Below are positions 44,720 through 53,928 of a stretch of DNA of 64,000 nucleotides, one piece after another. Position numbers and translations under genes: made by a program. The DNA lies in NCBI GenBank assembly GCA_016708765.1, contig JADJFD010000002.1, forward strand, positions 806,001 through 870,000, read 5' to 3'. Positions within the stretch are counted from its first letter, which is position 1, and each line of letters opens with the position of its first letter. The notes beneath the pieces were generated by a model that did not search any database, was not told the origin of the DNA, and saw nothing but the letters and a program-made list of their open reading frames with translations. The stretch is from Chitinophagaceae bacterium (GTDB lineage Bacteria > Bacteroidota > Bacteroidia > Chitinophagales > Chitinophagaceae).

Positions 44720-45961
44720 ATGCTACATCGTCATTTATCATTTCTGAAAGCTGTTTTATTACAAAGCGTTACTGCGTTTGGCGGTCCACAGGCTCATTTA
44801 GGAATGATGATGAAAACATTTGTTCAGCAAAAGCCATATGTTACAAAGGAAGAACTAATGGAGTATAATGCTTTTTGTCAGTTGCTTCCGGGTGCTTCAT
44901 CCACTCAAACGATTACCTTAATAGGGTATAAACGAGGTGGAGTCCCTTTAGCTGTAGTAACCCTGCTTGTTTGGATTTTGCCAGCTAGTATTATTATGGG
45001 TGGCCTTTCTTTTTTACTTCAATACATAGATAAAAAAGAACTTGGCACCGATATTTTTAAATTCATAGCCCCAATGGCTGTTGGTTTTTTGGCTTATGCT
45101 GCATTTATAACTTTTACTGTGGCTATTAAGAATTTGATTACTTGGATAATAATGTTTGTAGGGGCTACGGCAACTTATTTTCTTTTTGGTCAACCGTGGG
45201 TAATTCCAACATTAATACTTGTCGGAGGAATAGCTACAAATTTCAGTATGACTCGTATTCCACAGACCGAACAGAAACCAAGAAAAATTAAGTGGTGGAA
45301 TTTCTGGCTTTTCGGTATTATTTTCCTTGCTGCAGGATTTATTAGTGAAATGGCCAGAAAGCAGGAATGGCCGGATAGAAAACCCATTAACCTTTTTGAG
45401 AATACCTATCGTATGGGAAGCCTTGTGTTTGGTGGTGGACAGGTTTTAATTCCAATGATGTATGAACAATGGAGTGTTAGACCAGAAAACGTTAAAGACA
45501 AAAATCCGAATGCGGTTCAAATTGATGAAGAAAGTTTATATACGGGAATGGGAATAGTAAGAGCGGTTCCGGGGCCAGTATTTTCTATTGCGTCTTTTAC
45601 CGGAGGTATGGCACTAAAAGATATGGGTTACAAGATGCAGGTTCTTGGTTGTTTAATTGGAATGATTGCCATTTTTTTACCCAGTGCATTGTTGGTATTA
45701 TTCTTTTTTCCAATCTGGAATAACATGAAGAAATATGCCGCAGTGTACCGATCGTTAGAGGGAATTAATGCTGCCGTTGTGGGAATAATGATTGCCTCTA
45801 CTTTTTATATTATGAAAGACATTTCATTTTCAGATGAAAAGATGATTAGCACTTCCATTAATATTTTGACCATGATGGGTACTTTTTCCCTGTTACAATT
45901 TACCCGTCTTCCAGCGCCTATTATTGTGGCAGGGTGCCTGCTTTTGGGATATATTTTCTAA
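44720..45961 (+). CDS. chrA: Chromate transporter (CHR family)
   Basis: Inner-membrane protein of 413 residues with about ten helices in two homologous halves. CHR signatures: LLQSVTAFGGPQAHLGMMMK in the first half, QLLPGASSTQTITLIGYKRG, and in the second half MGSLVFGGGQVLIPMMYEQW and RAVPGPVFSIASFTGGMALK. Long-chain CHR proteins expel chromate, though many homologues may move other anions such as sulfate. It stands alone; no chromate regulator is seen nearby. Its stop is 1 bp from the convergent nadD stop. Confidence 0.9.
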   Translation: MLHRHLSFLKAVLLQSVTAFGGPQAHLGMMMKTFVQQKPYVTKEELMEYNAFCQLLPGASSTQTITLIGYKRGGVPLAVVTLLVWILPASIIMGGLSFLLQYIDKKELGTDIFKFIAPMAVGFLAYAAFITFTVAIKNLITWIIMFVGATATYFLFGQPWVIPTLILVGGIATNFSMTRIPQTEQKPRKIKWWNFWLFGIIFLAAGFISEMARKQEWPDRKPINLFENTYRMGSLVFGGGQVLIPMMYEQWSVRPENVKDKNPNAVQIDEESLYTGMGIVRAVPGPVFSIASFTGGMALKDMGYKMQVLGCLIGMIAIFLPSALLVLFFFPIWNNMKKYAAVYRSLEGINAAVVGIMIASTFYIMKDISFSDEKMISTSINILTMMGTFSLLQFTRLPAPIIVAGCLLLGYIF

Positions 45962-45962
45962 C

Positions 45963-46535
45963 CTATTTTTTATAATATCCGCCTTTCTCTATTTCTTCTC
46001 TTACTGAATCTGGAACTTGGTATCTAACGGATTTCCCTTCTTTTAAGGACTTACGTATTTGTGTAGACGAAATTTGTAGTAAAGGAGCTTCAACAATATA
46101 TATTCTTGTGTTTATTGTATTGTCAACATCAAAGCCAGGGCGGAGATAGACATAGATGTTGTAATTGTTAATTATAACTTCCGCATTTTTCCATTTATGT
46201 AGGTTTTGAAAACTGTCGCTTCCCATAATGATGCAGAATTCATGTTCCGGATGTTTTTCTTTTAGATATACAAGAGTATTGGTTGTATAAGAAGGCTTTG
46301 GTAAACTAAACTCAATATCAGAAGCCCACATTCTAATATCATTTTCTATTGCTGCCTTTACAAGGTGCAATCGATGATATTCGTTTAAAAGGGTTGACTC
46401 TTCTTTGAAGGGGTTTTGTGGGGATACAACAAACCAAATTTTTTCAATCTCTGTTTCATTCAGAATATGGTTTGCAATAATCAGATGGCCGACATGAACA
46501 GGGTTAAAGGATCCGAAATATAGGCCTATTTTCAT
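45963..46535 (-). CDS. nadD: Nicotinate-nucleotide adenylyltransferase
   Basis: Joins NaMN and ATP to deamido-NAD in the cytosol. Motifs: IGLYFGSFNPVHVGHLIIAN (nucleotide-binding, HxGH), WFVVSPQNPFKEESTLLNEY, FCIIMGSDSFQNLHKWKNA and ISSTQIRKSLKEGKSVRYQV (ISxTxIR). 190 residues, normal length. It is followed in the transcript direction by nothing close and preceded by feoA, 15 bp upstream, so feoA and nadD may be one transcript. Confidence 0.96.
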   Translation of the reverse strand: MKIGLYFGSFNPVHVGHLIIANHILNETEIEKIWFVVSPQNPFKEESTLLNEYHRLHLVKAAIENDIRMWASDIEFSLPKPSYTTNTLVYLKEKHPEHEFCIIMGSDSFQNLHKWKNAEVIINNYNIYVYLRPGFDVDNTINTRIYIVEAPLLQISSTQIRKSLKEGKSVRYQVPDSVREEIEKGGYYKK

Positions 46536-46550
46536 GTAAATGATTGATAA

Positions 46551-46781
46551 TCAATTATTTAATTCAACAAGAATATGTTCAGCTTCATTAATTCTTAAAC
46601 TTAAATGATATCCGGCAACGTTTACACAAATTGGATCACCAAGAGGAGCAATTTTTTCAAGTTCAATTTCTTCACCCGGTACACACCCCATTTCCATGAG
46701 TTTCAAAAACAAGTCATTGTTATTGAATTCTTTTATTATACCTACCTGTCCTGGTTTTAAATCTGAAAGCCTAACTATCAT
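46551..46781 (-). CDS. feoA: Ferrous iron transport protein A
   Basis: A 76-residue SH3-like FeoA protein (RLSDLKPGQVGIIKEF, LKLMEMGCVPGEEIELEKIA, GYHLSLRINEAEHILV) that helps FeoB function at the inner membrane. In most genomes feoA adjoins feoB; here it is 4.2 kb away on the other strand, next to nadD. An exact TAnnTTTG element lies 17 bp upstream, so it has its own promoter. Confidence 0.92.
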   Translation of the reverse strand: MIVRLSDLKPGQVGIIKEFNNNDLFLKLMEMGCVPGEEIELEKIAPLGDPICVNVAGYHLSLRINEAEHILVELNN

Positions 46782-46797
46782 TTATTCAATTATTTTG

Positions 46798-46805
46798 CAA
46801 AGCTA
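46798..46805 (-). promoter_or_regulatory. -7 element for feoA
   Basis: TAGCTTTG on the minus strand, an exact match to TAnnTTTG, 16 bp before the feoA start codon. No good -33 box. Confidence 0.4.
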
Positions 46806-46843
46806 TCCTTGTTAGGTTGTTTTTCTTTACGAATTTTGAAATT

Positions 46844-47275
46844 ATGCCTTCAAAACCAAAAGTTTATTTCTTTTATCAGAACGTACAAATTTCACTGTCG
46901 AATAGGTCTGGTTTAAAAAAGTTTATTGAATCAGTCTTCAGGCATGAACGGAAAAGCTTAGCATCTATCAATTATATTTTTGTATCAGATAAAGCGTTGC
47001 TTGAAATAAATAAACAGTTTTTGAATCATGACTTTTATACAGATATTATCACCTTCGATCTTTCCGAAGCAGAAGATATCATTGCCGAGATTTATATTAG
47101 TATCGATAGGGTAAGGGATAATGCTAAAGCTCTTGGAATTTCCTTTAAATCTGAAATACACAGGGTTATATTTCACGGAGCATTGCATTTGTGTGGTTTT
47201 GGAGATAAAACAAAGGGTGAAAAGGCGGAAATGAGGGAAAAAGAGGACTTTTATCTACTGAAATACTTTAAATAA
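46844..47275 (+). CDS. ybeY: rRNA maturation endoribonuclease YbeY
   Basis: Metal-dependent RNase used in 16S rRNA 3'-end processing and ribosome quality control. The start at 46844 (MPSKPKVYFFYQNVQISLSN) is preferred over an upstream ATG. Signatures: INYIFVSDKALLEINKQFLN, TDIITFDLSE and HRVIFHGALHLCGFGDKTKG, the last holding the metal-binding His cluster in the Bacteroidota form (GFGDK for GYDH). 143 residues. It is divergent from feoA and followed immediately by a perfect 22-bp palindrome. Confidence 0.94.
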   Translation: MPSKPKVYFFYQNVQISLSNRSGLKKFIESVFRHERKSLASINYIFVSDKALLEINKQFLNHDFYTDIITFDLSEAEDIIAEIYISIDRVRDNAKALGISFKSEIHRVIFHGALHLCGFGDKTKGEKAEMREKEDFYLLKYFK

Positions 47276-47320
47276 GTTTCACGGGACACTGTTTCAGGCT
47301 GAAACAGTGTCCCGTGAAAC
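47276..47320. repeat. Perfect 22-bp inverted repeat with one-base loop
   Basis: GTTTCACGGGACACTGTTTC-AG (47276-47297) is exactly complementary to CT-GAAACAGTGTCCCGTGAAAC (47299-47320). It begins at the ybeY stop and has no T-run. Its half-sites GTTTCACG/CGTGAAAC and TGTTTCA/TGAAACA resemble those of ParB-binding parS (TGTTTCACGTGAAACA), but the centre differs. It could be a terminator hairpin, a protein-binding site or a small repeat. Confidence 0.7.
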
Positions 47321-47344
47321 CTTTATCTTTGTGAAAACTAAAAT

Positions 47345-47971
47345 ATGCCCCGTAAAAAGCAAGCCTCTCCCAAAGAAGTAACTCCAGCTTTACTAAAGTT
47401 CAGAGAAAAGAGAAAGTGGCAGATTAATTACAGGAGGTATGTACTTGAAGAATCCCCTTGCCCATTTTATGCCCCTTATTTTGGATTGGATATTAAAAAC
47501 TTAAGACAATGGTTCGAATATCAGTTTACAGGAGATCTCGGCTGGGATAATTTTGGAAAGAAGTGGCAGTTTGACCATGTTATTCCTGTAACCTACTTTG
47601 ATTTTGCCAATGAGGAAGAATTAAAAATGTGCTGGAACTTTACCAATATAAGAGTAGAGAAATTTCAGCTAAATAAAGACCGCGGGAATGGGCTTGATAT
47701 TTTAAAGGCTAAAAACTATTTCAAAGAACTTTTAGAGAAGACGAATTATGCTGTTTGTTCAAAATTGCTTTCAAAAATTGATGAGATTGAAGTGTCTGAT
47801 TTTGTTAGTACGGAAGCCCAGCAATTATTTATCAGGGATCATAGCGAATATCTGGAAATGATAAAGGGTTATTCTGCTTTTGAATTTGAATTATTAAATA
47901 GCGGGAGAAGCATAGATGAAGTAAAAAAGGAAATTGATTTCTACAAAAACATAGGTAAGCAAAGCAAATAA
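47345..47971 (+). CDS. HNH-endonuclease-like protein
   Basis: A 208-residue basic cytosolic protein. Residues about 75-120 read WQFDHVIPVTYFDF ... CWNFTNIRVEKFQLNKDRGN, matching the D-H...N...K layout of HNH nucleases that lack zinc-binding cysteines. The N-terminal part is lysine/arginine-rich (FREKRKWQINYRRYVLEESP). The C-terminal 80 residues are helical and unfamiliar. There is no restriction or phage gene beside it. A nuclease role is inferred from the motif only. Confidence 0.6.
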   Translation: MPRKKQASPKEVTPALLKFREKRKWQINYRRYVLEESPCPFYAPYFGLDIKNLRQWFEYQFTGDLGWDNFGKKWQFDHVIPVTYFDFANEEELKMCWNFTNIRVEKFQLNKDRGNGLDILKAKNYFKELLEKTNYAVCSKLLSKIDEIEVSDFVSTEAQQLFIRDHSEYLEMIKGYSAFEFELLNSGRSIDEVKKEIDFYKNIGKQSK

Positions 47972-48081
47972 TACCATTTATAGTTATAAAGCACTCCATT
48001 TTTTGTGTTATTATGCCGATATAACAGCCGTTTAGGCCAATGAAATTGGGCTATTACGGATGTATAATCGGTATAAGAAGA

Positions 48082-48089
48082 TACCTTTG
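48082..48089 (+). promoter_or_regulatory. -7 element touching the mnmG start
   Basis: TACCTTTG, an exact TAnnTTTG match, ends 5 bp before the mnmG ATG (48095). If used, transcription would start at or next to the ATG and the mRNA would be leaderless. Confidence 0.4.
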
Positions 48090-48094
48090 CCGAC

Positions 48095-49957
48095 ATGTTT
48101 CCCCAATATGATGTAATAGTAGTAGGTGCTGGCCATGCTGGTTGTGAAGCTGCAGCAGCTGCGGCAAATCTTGGTTCCCAAACCCTTTTGGTAACAATGA
48201 ATATGCAGACCATTGCCCAAATGAGCTGTAACCCTGCTATGGGCGGCATTGCTAAAGGGCAAATTGTAAGAGAAATAGATGCTATGGGCGGCTATTCGGG
48301 GATTGTTACTGATCTTTCTACTATCCAGTTCAGGATGTTGAACAGGAGTAAAGGCCCTGCCATGTGGAGCCCAAGGGCACAGAATGATAGGATGCTCTTT
48401 CATTTAAAATGGAGAGAGATGCTTGAGAATACTCCGAACCTTGATTTTTACCAGGACATGGTGAAGGGTCTTCTAATAAAAGATGGCAAATGCGAAGGAG
48501 TGGTAACCGGATTGGGCCATGAGATAAAAGCAAAAGCAGTTGTACTTACCAATGGAACATTCCTTAATGGAATAGTCCATATTGGAGAAAAGAACTTTGG
48601 TGGTGGAAGAATGGCGGAAAGGGCAGCCACGGGAATAACCGAGCAATTGGTTTCTCTTGGGTTTGAAAGCGACCGTTTAAAAACGGGTACGCCACCAAGA
48701 ATTGATGGAAGAAGTCTGGATTATTCTAAAATGGAAGAGCAGAAGGGAGATGATGAAGTTGTCGGCTTTTCATACCTGGAAACGGAGAAACCCAAAGTGC
48801 AAAGAAGTTGCTGGATTACCTACACTAATCAGGCGGTTCATGATGTTTTAAAGACAGGCTTTGACAGAAGCCCAATGTTTGCGGGTAGAATAGATGGAAC
48901 GGGTCCCCGGTATTGCCCAAGTATAGAAGATAAGATCAACCGCTTTGCAGAAAGAGACAGACACCAGCTTTTTGTAGAGCCAGAAGGATGGAATACGGTG
49001 GAGATATATGTGAATGGCTTCTCTACCTCATTACCAGAAGAAACACAATACGAAGCTCTTCGTAAAATAGTGGGGTTTGAGAAGGTGAAAATGTTCCGTC
49101 CGGGTTATGCGATTGAGTATGATTATTTTCCGCCTACACAACTCCGTTATACGCTGGAAACAAAAGGAATAAAAAATTTATTTTTTGCCGGACAGATAAA
49201 TGGAACAACTGGATATGAAGAAGCAGCTTGTCAGGGGTTGATGGCGGGAATCAACGCACATCAAAAAGCAAGAAACTTAGAGCCGGTTGTATTGAAAAGA
49301 AGTGAGGCATACATCGGTGTTCTCATTGACGATTTAATAAGTAAAGGAACAGATGAGCCATACCGGATGTTTACATCTAGAGCAGAGTTTAGAACATTGC
49401 TTCGTCAGGATAATGCAGATCTGCGATTGACAGAATTAAGTTATCGCCTTGGTCTTGCATCGCAAGAAAGAATGGATAAAGTAATCATCAAAAGAAATGG
49501 AGTAGATAAAATAAAATTGATTCTTAAAGACTTTGCAGTAGAGCCGTCAGAGATCAATGAATATTTTACGGCAATAAACTCTTCACCAATTTCTGAAAGA
49601 CAAAAAGCACAAAAAATATTACTTCGCCCCAACGTAGAACTGGATGAATTTGCAGATAACTTACCTAAACTGAAGGATGCTTTAAAAAGTTATTCCACTG
49701 AAACATTGGAACAAGCTTCTATCCAGGTGAAATATGATACATATATTCAAAAGGAACAAGAATTAGTACAAAGAATGTCCCAACTGGAAGAATTAGAGAT
49801 TCCCGAAACATTTGACTATAAAAAAATTGTTTCTCTCGGAAACGAAGCAAGAGAAAAGCTTTCCAAAATAAAACCCCGCACTTTAGGTCAGGCCAGCCGG
49901 ATCTCAGGTATTAACCCCAGCGATGTGCAAATACTAATGGTATTTATGGGGAGGTAG
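48095..49957 (+). CDS. mnmG: tRNA uridine-5-carboxymethylaminomethyl synthesis enzyme MnmG
   Basis: FAD-dependent enzyme (formerly GidA) that, with MnmE, modifies the wobble uridine of several tRNAs. The FAD site is VIVVGAGHAGCEAAAAAANL. Further signatures are CNPAMGGIAKGQIVREIDAM, RMLNRSKGPAMWSPRAQNDR, LTNGTFLNGIVHIGEKNFGG, RLKTGTPPRIDGRSLDY, FFAGQINGTTGYEEAACQGL and the C-terminal GQASRISGINPSDVQ. 620 residues, full length and undamaged. This modification is upstream of the 2-selenouridine made by MnmH on the same base class. mnmE is not in the window. Confidence 0.97.
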   Translation: MFPQYDVIVVGAGHAGCEAAAAAANLGSQTLLVTMNMQTIAQMSCNPAMGGIAKGQIVREIDAMGGYSGIVTDLSTIQFRMLNRSKGPAMWSPRAQNDRMLFHLKWREMLENTPNLDFYQDMVKGLLIKDGKCEGVVTGLGHEIKAKAVVLTNGTFLNGIVHIGEKNFGGGRMAERAATGITEQLVSLGFESDRLKTGTPPRIDGRSLDYSKMEEQKGDDEVVGFSYLETEKPKVQRSCWITYTNQAVHDVLKTGFDRSPMFAGRIDGTGPRYCPSIEDKINRFAERDRHQLFVEPEGWNTVEIYVNGFSTSLPEETQYEALRKIVGFEKVKMFRPGYAIEYDYFPPTQLRYTLETKGIKNLFFAGQINGTTGYEEAACQGLMAGINAHQKARNLEPVVLKRSEAYIGVLIDDLISKGTDEPYRMFTSRAEFRTLLRQDNADLRLTELSYRLGLASQERMDKVIIKRNGVDKIKLILKDFAVEPSEINEYFTAINSSPISERQKAQKILLRPNVELDEFADNLPKLKDALKSYSTETLEQASIQVKYDTYIQKEQELVQRMSQLEELEIPETFDYKKIVSLGNEAREKLSKIKPRTLGQASRISGINPSDVQILMVFMGR

Positions 49958-50054
49958 TAATTTCTTTCCTGATTTTGCTCAGCACAATATTAATGGCGAA
50001 CACCTAACTTTATTTAGGCAATTATACCATTATTAGTTATTAAACATTATCAGA

Positions 50055-51371
50055 ATGAAAAGGCTAATTCTATTTTTTGTTGTATTGATTTTTGTAGTGG
50101 TGAATTCAAACAACAATGCAAACGCCCAGCAATACAAACTTCGCCAGTCTACCAGCTTGTTGGGAATGAAAACCGAGTCGACTATTTATGTTAAAGCAAT
50201 GCGTAAAAGAACTGAGCCCGGCAGTATGATGGGAATGCCTGCGCAGCCAATAACCATTGAACAATGCGACCTTCAACGCACTATTAAGATCAACGAAAAG
50301 AAAAAACTTTACTATATAGAACCATTTGCAAAAGACGATGAAGAAATAATTGATGAAGATGTAAAAACAGCTCCCAAAACCAAGACTCAACCAAAGGTTA
50401 CTACAATTCAAAAAGGCGGCATAATTTATATTTCTTATAGTATTACTGATACTGGTGAGAGGAAAAAAATGTATGGTTTTAATGCCCGCCATGTATGGAC
50501 GTCGAACAAAATGGTACCATCTTCTAATGCATGTACTATGAAAGACAGCATACTTATTAAAACAGATGGTTGGTATATTGATCTTCCACAGTTCAATTGT
50601 CCTGTCAATTACAAAAGACATAGCAATCCGCAGGAGACCGGCAGCCTCAAGCCGGATTGTAAAGATAAGTTCGTTACCCGACGCCGTGGAAAAGGGAAAC
50701 TTGGATTTCCGCTTATAGAAACAACGACAATTATCATGGGAGATGGCAAGGCTAGCACCAGCAAGTTTGAAACCAATTTAGAAACTCTCGAATTGACAAC
50801 GGCTAAGATTGATTCCATGCTGTTTGAGATCCCAATCGGTTATACAGAAACAAAAAATGAGCAGGATCTACAAGACAAGTTTGATGTTAACGACATGATT
50901 AACCAGTATAAGAATAAAAGTGATGATGATGACAGGCCAGCTGCAAATGAACCCAAAGCAGCAGGAAAAATAAGGATTGGTGTATTGGTTCCTACAGGAG
51001 ACGAACAGGTTAGCACGGCTGAATTACAACAATATCTTGCCGGTATTTTAATTGGAGAAAAAGTAGAAGCCGTTGCTGTTTCTTCAGAAGAAGAAGCAAG
51101 AAATTCGCAATGTGATTATTCACTCGTCACTACATTTATAAGGATTAAAAGCAGTAGCAAAGTTGGAGGCCTGCTAAAAGTAGTAAAGAATGCAGACCCG
51201 AACGCAGCCACTTCCTTTACGATAGAAGCAAATATGCTTTTGAAAAGTTTGGCAGATGGATCAGTAAAAGCACAACCAAAAATTGATGGTAAGTTTGATG
51301 GAAAAATTGATGCTGCTGCTAAAAAGGCTCTGGATAATGGAAGCAAGCTAGTATTAAAGGCAATGAAATAA
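50055..51371 (+). CDS. Secreted protein of unknown function, two-part
   Basis: Signal peptide (MKRLILFFVVLIFVVVNSNN). The first two thirds are a DUF4412-like beta-rich lipoprotein-type domain (YKLRQSTSLLGMKTESTIYV, LYYIEPFAKDDEEIID, YGFNARHVWTSNKM, SMLFEIPIGYTETK). A Asp/Asn-rich linker follows, then an unrelated C-terminal domain of about 125 residues that begins GKIRIGVLVPTGDEQVSTAE and includes NSQCDYSLVTTFIRIKSSSK, a pattern seen in periplasmic proteins that sense or bind unknown ligands. I cannot assign a function. It is followed by the ATP-grasp/SET locus on the opposite strand. Confidence 0.72.
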   Translation: MKRLILFFVVLIFVVVNSNNNANAQQYKLRQSTSLLGMKTESTIYVKAMRKRTEPGSMMGMPAQPITIEQCDLQRTIKINEKKKLYYIEPFAKDDEEIIDEDVKTAPKTKTQPKVTTIQKGGIIYISYSITDTGERKKMYGFNARHVWTSNKMVPSSNACTMKDSILIKTDGWYIDLPQFNCPVNYKRHSNPQETGSLKPDCKDKFVTRRRGKGKLGFPLIETTTIIMGDGKASTSKFETNLETLELTTAKIDSMLFEIPIGYTETKNEQDLQDKFDVNDMINQYKNKSDDDDRPAANEPKAAGKIRIGVLVPTGDEQVSTAELQQYLAGILIGEKVEAVAVSSEEEARNSQCDYSLVTTFIRIKSSSKVGGLLKVVKNADPNAATSFTIEANMLLKSLADGSVKAQPKIDGKFDGKIDAAAKKALDNGSKLVLKAMK

Positions 51372-51405
51372 AGTGAGTGATTATCTCGGCCTTTTTAATA
51401 ACGCA

Positions 51406-52296
51406 TCAGGCAACTTCTTTTATAATTGGTTTTACCAAATCATCTTCATGTAATTCAATTCTTCTGGTTATATCATTTAAAGAAGAAAGGCGTTGTACGG
51501 TGTAGGGAATGGTATCTAAACCCGAAACAAAACGCTGTATATAACTATAAATACCAACTAAACTTCCGGCTTCAATTCCAGCACCCATTGTTTTATTGGT
51601 AATCAGCAATGATAAACCCATAACAATCATCACCAGTATTTCCATTAAACCAAAGTTCCAGGCTTCTTGATCGCTGATTCGTACCTGCCATTTTCTTAAA
51701 TTGTCATAATGTTCTTTAATGAGAATGTTATTACCAGAGGTAATAGTATCAACCTGTTTTTCCAGCTCATCATTCTTTTGCTTGTTCAGGTTATTCATTT
51801 TCTTCCCATAGAAATAACTGAAAGCAATAACGGGCAATAGTATGCCCAGGCAAACCAATACAACCGATGTATCATAGAAAAACAAAAGCAACAAAGAGCC
51901 TACAATACTAAAAACCGCTTCCATTACATATACCAGATCGAATTCTAAAAAGTCTACAAACTCCCTTGCCAATGTGGAATGTGCACTAAGTTTTGAAACA
52001 TCTGCTTTGTTATACCTGCGGGAAAGAAATTTTGTAACGAGTGATGTATAAATTGCTGAATAAGTTCTTGTATCTAACCGATGTCGGATGGTTCCGATAA
52101 TCAACCATACAAGATGTACTCCGCACAGTAAAATCAACCCACGGTAACTTCCTTTAAGCAGATCGTTAATGGCTATTCCAAGAAATAATGGACGTAGTAA
52201 GTTGCCCACCATTTCAAGTGAGAAAAGGATATAAGTAACTACCAAACGGTAGCGGTGTTGTAACATAATTTGCTTGAGTATAGCAAAACGGGACAT
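51406..52296 (-). CDS. ABC-transporter six-TM domain protein lacking an ATPase domain
   Basis: A 296-residue membrane protein with the type I exporter membrane fold: about six helices, an N-terminal AILKQIMLQHRYRLVVTYIL, the intracellular-loop TRTYSAIYTSLVTKFLSRRY and a coiled LNKQKNDELEKQVDTITSGN. It ends after the TM domain; no Walker A or signature motif follows, so any ATPase must be encoded elsewhere or the protein is not a pump. It lies 93 bp behind the ATP-grasp/SET gene on the same strand and is probably in its operon. Such stand-alone proteins are annotated in Bacteroidota as 'ABC transporter six-transmembrane domain-containing'. Confidence 0.8.
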   Translation of the reverse strand: MSRFAILKQIMLQHRYRLVVTYILFSLEMVGNLLRPLFLGIAINDLLKGSYRGLILLCGVHLVWLIIGTIRHRLDTRTYSAIYTSLVTKFLSRRYNKADVSKLSAHSTLAREFVDFLEFDLVYVMEAVFSIVGSLLLLFFYDTSVVLVCLGILLPVIAFSYFYGKKMNNLNKQKNDELEKQVDTITSGNNILIKEHYDNLRKWQVRISDQEAWNFGLMEILVMIVMGLSLLITNKTMGAGIEAGSLVGIYSYIQRFVSGLDTIPYTVQRLSSLNDITRRIELHEDDLVKPIIKEVA

Positions 52297-52389
52297 AGCT
52301 CATCTTTTAGATAAATCATTCAATACCATGAACATATCATGGGAAAAACAGAATTCAATGGAAGGGAAGTAAGACCGTAAGCAGGCGGG

Positions 52390-53823
52390 TTAGTTTAACC
52401 TGGGTTGGGATTGTTCCCGCAAAGTTAAGGAGTTTCCGGGTGCCCCGGCGACCAAACCTCGGCATGACACCGTACCGCACTGGCACTGAAAGGGTTCCAT
52501 GTTTTCATCAAGAAATTGGGCATAATCGAGGGTTAATTCCTCATTTTCGGCAATATTTCGTAGTGAAAGCACATTTAACCCATCAAAAACGGTGTTGGGT
52601 TCGCAACTATGATTTTGTGGCGCCCACTCAGAAGGATCATCATCCCAGAGAATAAATAGCTCATCGCTTACAGGATAGGCATAGCGACGGAAATGCATTT
52701 TCTCATCTTCGTTCCAATTCTTTTCTACAAACCTTTTGGTGATGATGCGTTGTGCCCGGCCTTCACCTTTAAAAATCATTTCGCCTTTATTAATATCCCT
52801 GCTGGCATAAATCCCATAACCTGCAATAGAATTTCCTTTCATGATAAAAGGTTTTTTCTTTCGCTTGTGACGGGCAATGCCTTCGGCAATGATGTGTTTT
52901 AAGAAACCAACTTTACCGATTCCATCATGTTTTAAAATATAATCTGCCGAACCTTCATAACCATCAGTATAAAAAACAGAACAAGTAAAGTTGATCTCGA
53001 GAAAGTAGATTTCATTTTTATCATTCACCCGAAAATCTAAACGGCCATATCCAACTCCGTTGAAACCTTTGAATATTTTTTCAGTTGCTAAACGAAGTTG
53101 TTTGTCTAATACTGGGTCGTTACAGGGAACATTACAATCAGGGTGTAGTTCTGAGGTCTTTAATGCATAGGTTTTATATTCTCTCCCTTCGGGAAATAGA
53201 TATTCAACCGGACGAAATACAGTACAAGTATGAATATCATTATTGGCAGCAACAAGTACAGTGAATTCTCTTCCCGCTATATATTCTTCTACCAGGAGCG
53301 GACCAAACTCATCTAATATGCTGATGCATTTTTGTTGCAGTTCAATTTTATTATTAACCAACGACAATTCATCTACCCCCAAACTATCGCCAGCTTTAGA
53401 TGGTTTTACAAATAATGGAAATGATAAATTATTTACTGCATCATCCACATCGTTCAATTCATTAATGATAACATAACCGGGAGTTTTTACACCCTCACAA
53501 AAAGCCAGGTACTTCATCAATTCTTTAGGCGGATCGTACAGCTTTGTTGTTGGTCCGGTGAATGGAAGGTTTAATAATTCCAGTGTATAGATAACGTCAA
53601 TACTTGGTATTTCCCACTCCAGATAACCCTCGCAGAGGTTTACGAAAATATCAAAACCTTGTTTGCTGAGGTCTTTTAGTTGCTTGTAGGTAGTGAGTTT
53701 ATTGAGAAAGACATTGTGTACTTCATCATCTGGCAACAATGGAGAAAGGTCCCTTGGCGGATCGTAGTTTTTATAATCTACACCAGTAGTGGAATAATCG
53801 GGTTGAAGGACACAAACTTTCAT
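52390..53823 (-). CDS. ATP-grasp ligase fused to a SET-domain methyltransferase
   Basis: A 477-residue cytosolic fusion. Residues about 1-310 are a D-Ala-D-Ala-ligase-like ATP-grasp enzyme: KPSKAGDSLGV, LLVEEYIAGREFTVLV, GYGRLDFRVNDKNEIYFLEI then NFTCSVFYTDGYEG. Residues about 330-460 are a SET domain with NSIAGYGIYASRDINKGEMI, the cofactor motif NHSCEPN, the DYAQF tyrosine motif and a post-SET CQCGTVSCRG. ATP-grasp enzymes join carboxylates to amines; SET enzymes methylate lysines. The pairing suggests a peptide or protein that is ligated and methylated (inference). Divergent from a small broken ORF at 53929; the ABC-like gene follows. Confidence 0.9.
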   Translation of the reverse strand: MKVCVLQPDYSTTGVDYKNYDPPRDLSPLLPDDEVHNVFLNKLTTYKQLKDLSKQGFDIFVNLCEGYLEWEIPSIDVIYTLELLNLPFTGPTTKLYDPPKELMKYLAFCEGVKTPGYVIINELNDVDDAVNNLSFPLFVKPSKAGDSLGVDELSLVNNKIELQQKCISILDEFGPLLVEEYIAGREFTVLVAANNDIHTCTVFRPVEYLFPEGREYKTYALKTSELHPDCNVPCNDPVLDKQLRLATEKIFKGFNGVGYGRLDFRVNDKNEIYFLEINFTCSVFYTDGYEGSADYILKHDGIGKVGFLKHIIAEGIARHKRKKKPFIMKGNSIAGYGIYASRDINKGEMIFKGEGRAQRIITKRFVEKNWNEDEKMHFRRYAYPVSDELFILWDDDPSEWAPQNHSCEPNTVFDGLNVLSLRNIAENEELTLDYAQFLDENMEPFQCQCGTVSCRGLVAGAPGNSLTLREQSQPRLN

Positions 53824-53928
53824 ACGGCATGAAATTATCTAAATAATGAATACAGCGTATAACTATTAATAGTTTTCTAATACCAAATGGACTTTTTTAT
53901 ATTTATTTCTTAGTACAAACAAAATATT

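Noticed and set aside
51406..52296. Complete ABC exporter
   Set aside because: No Walker A, signature or Walker B motif follows the membrane domain in any frame before the neighbouring gene.
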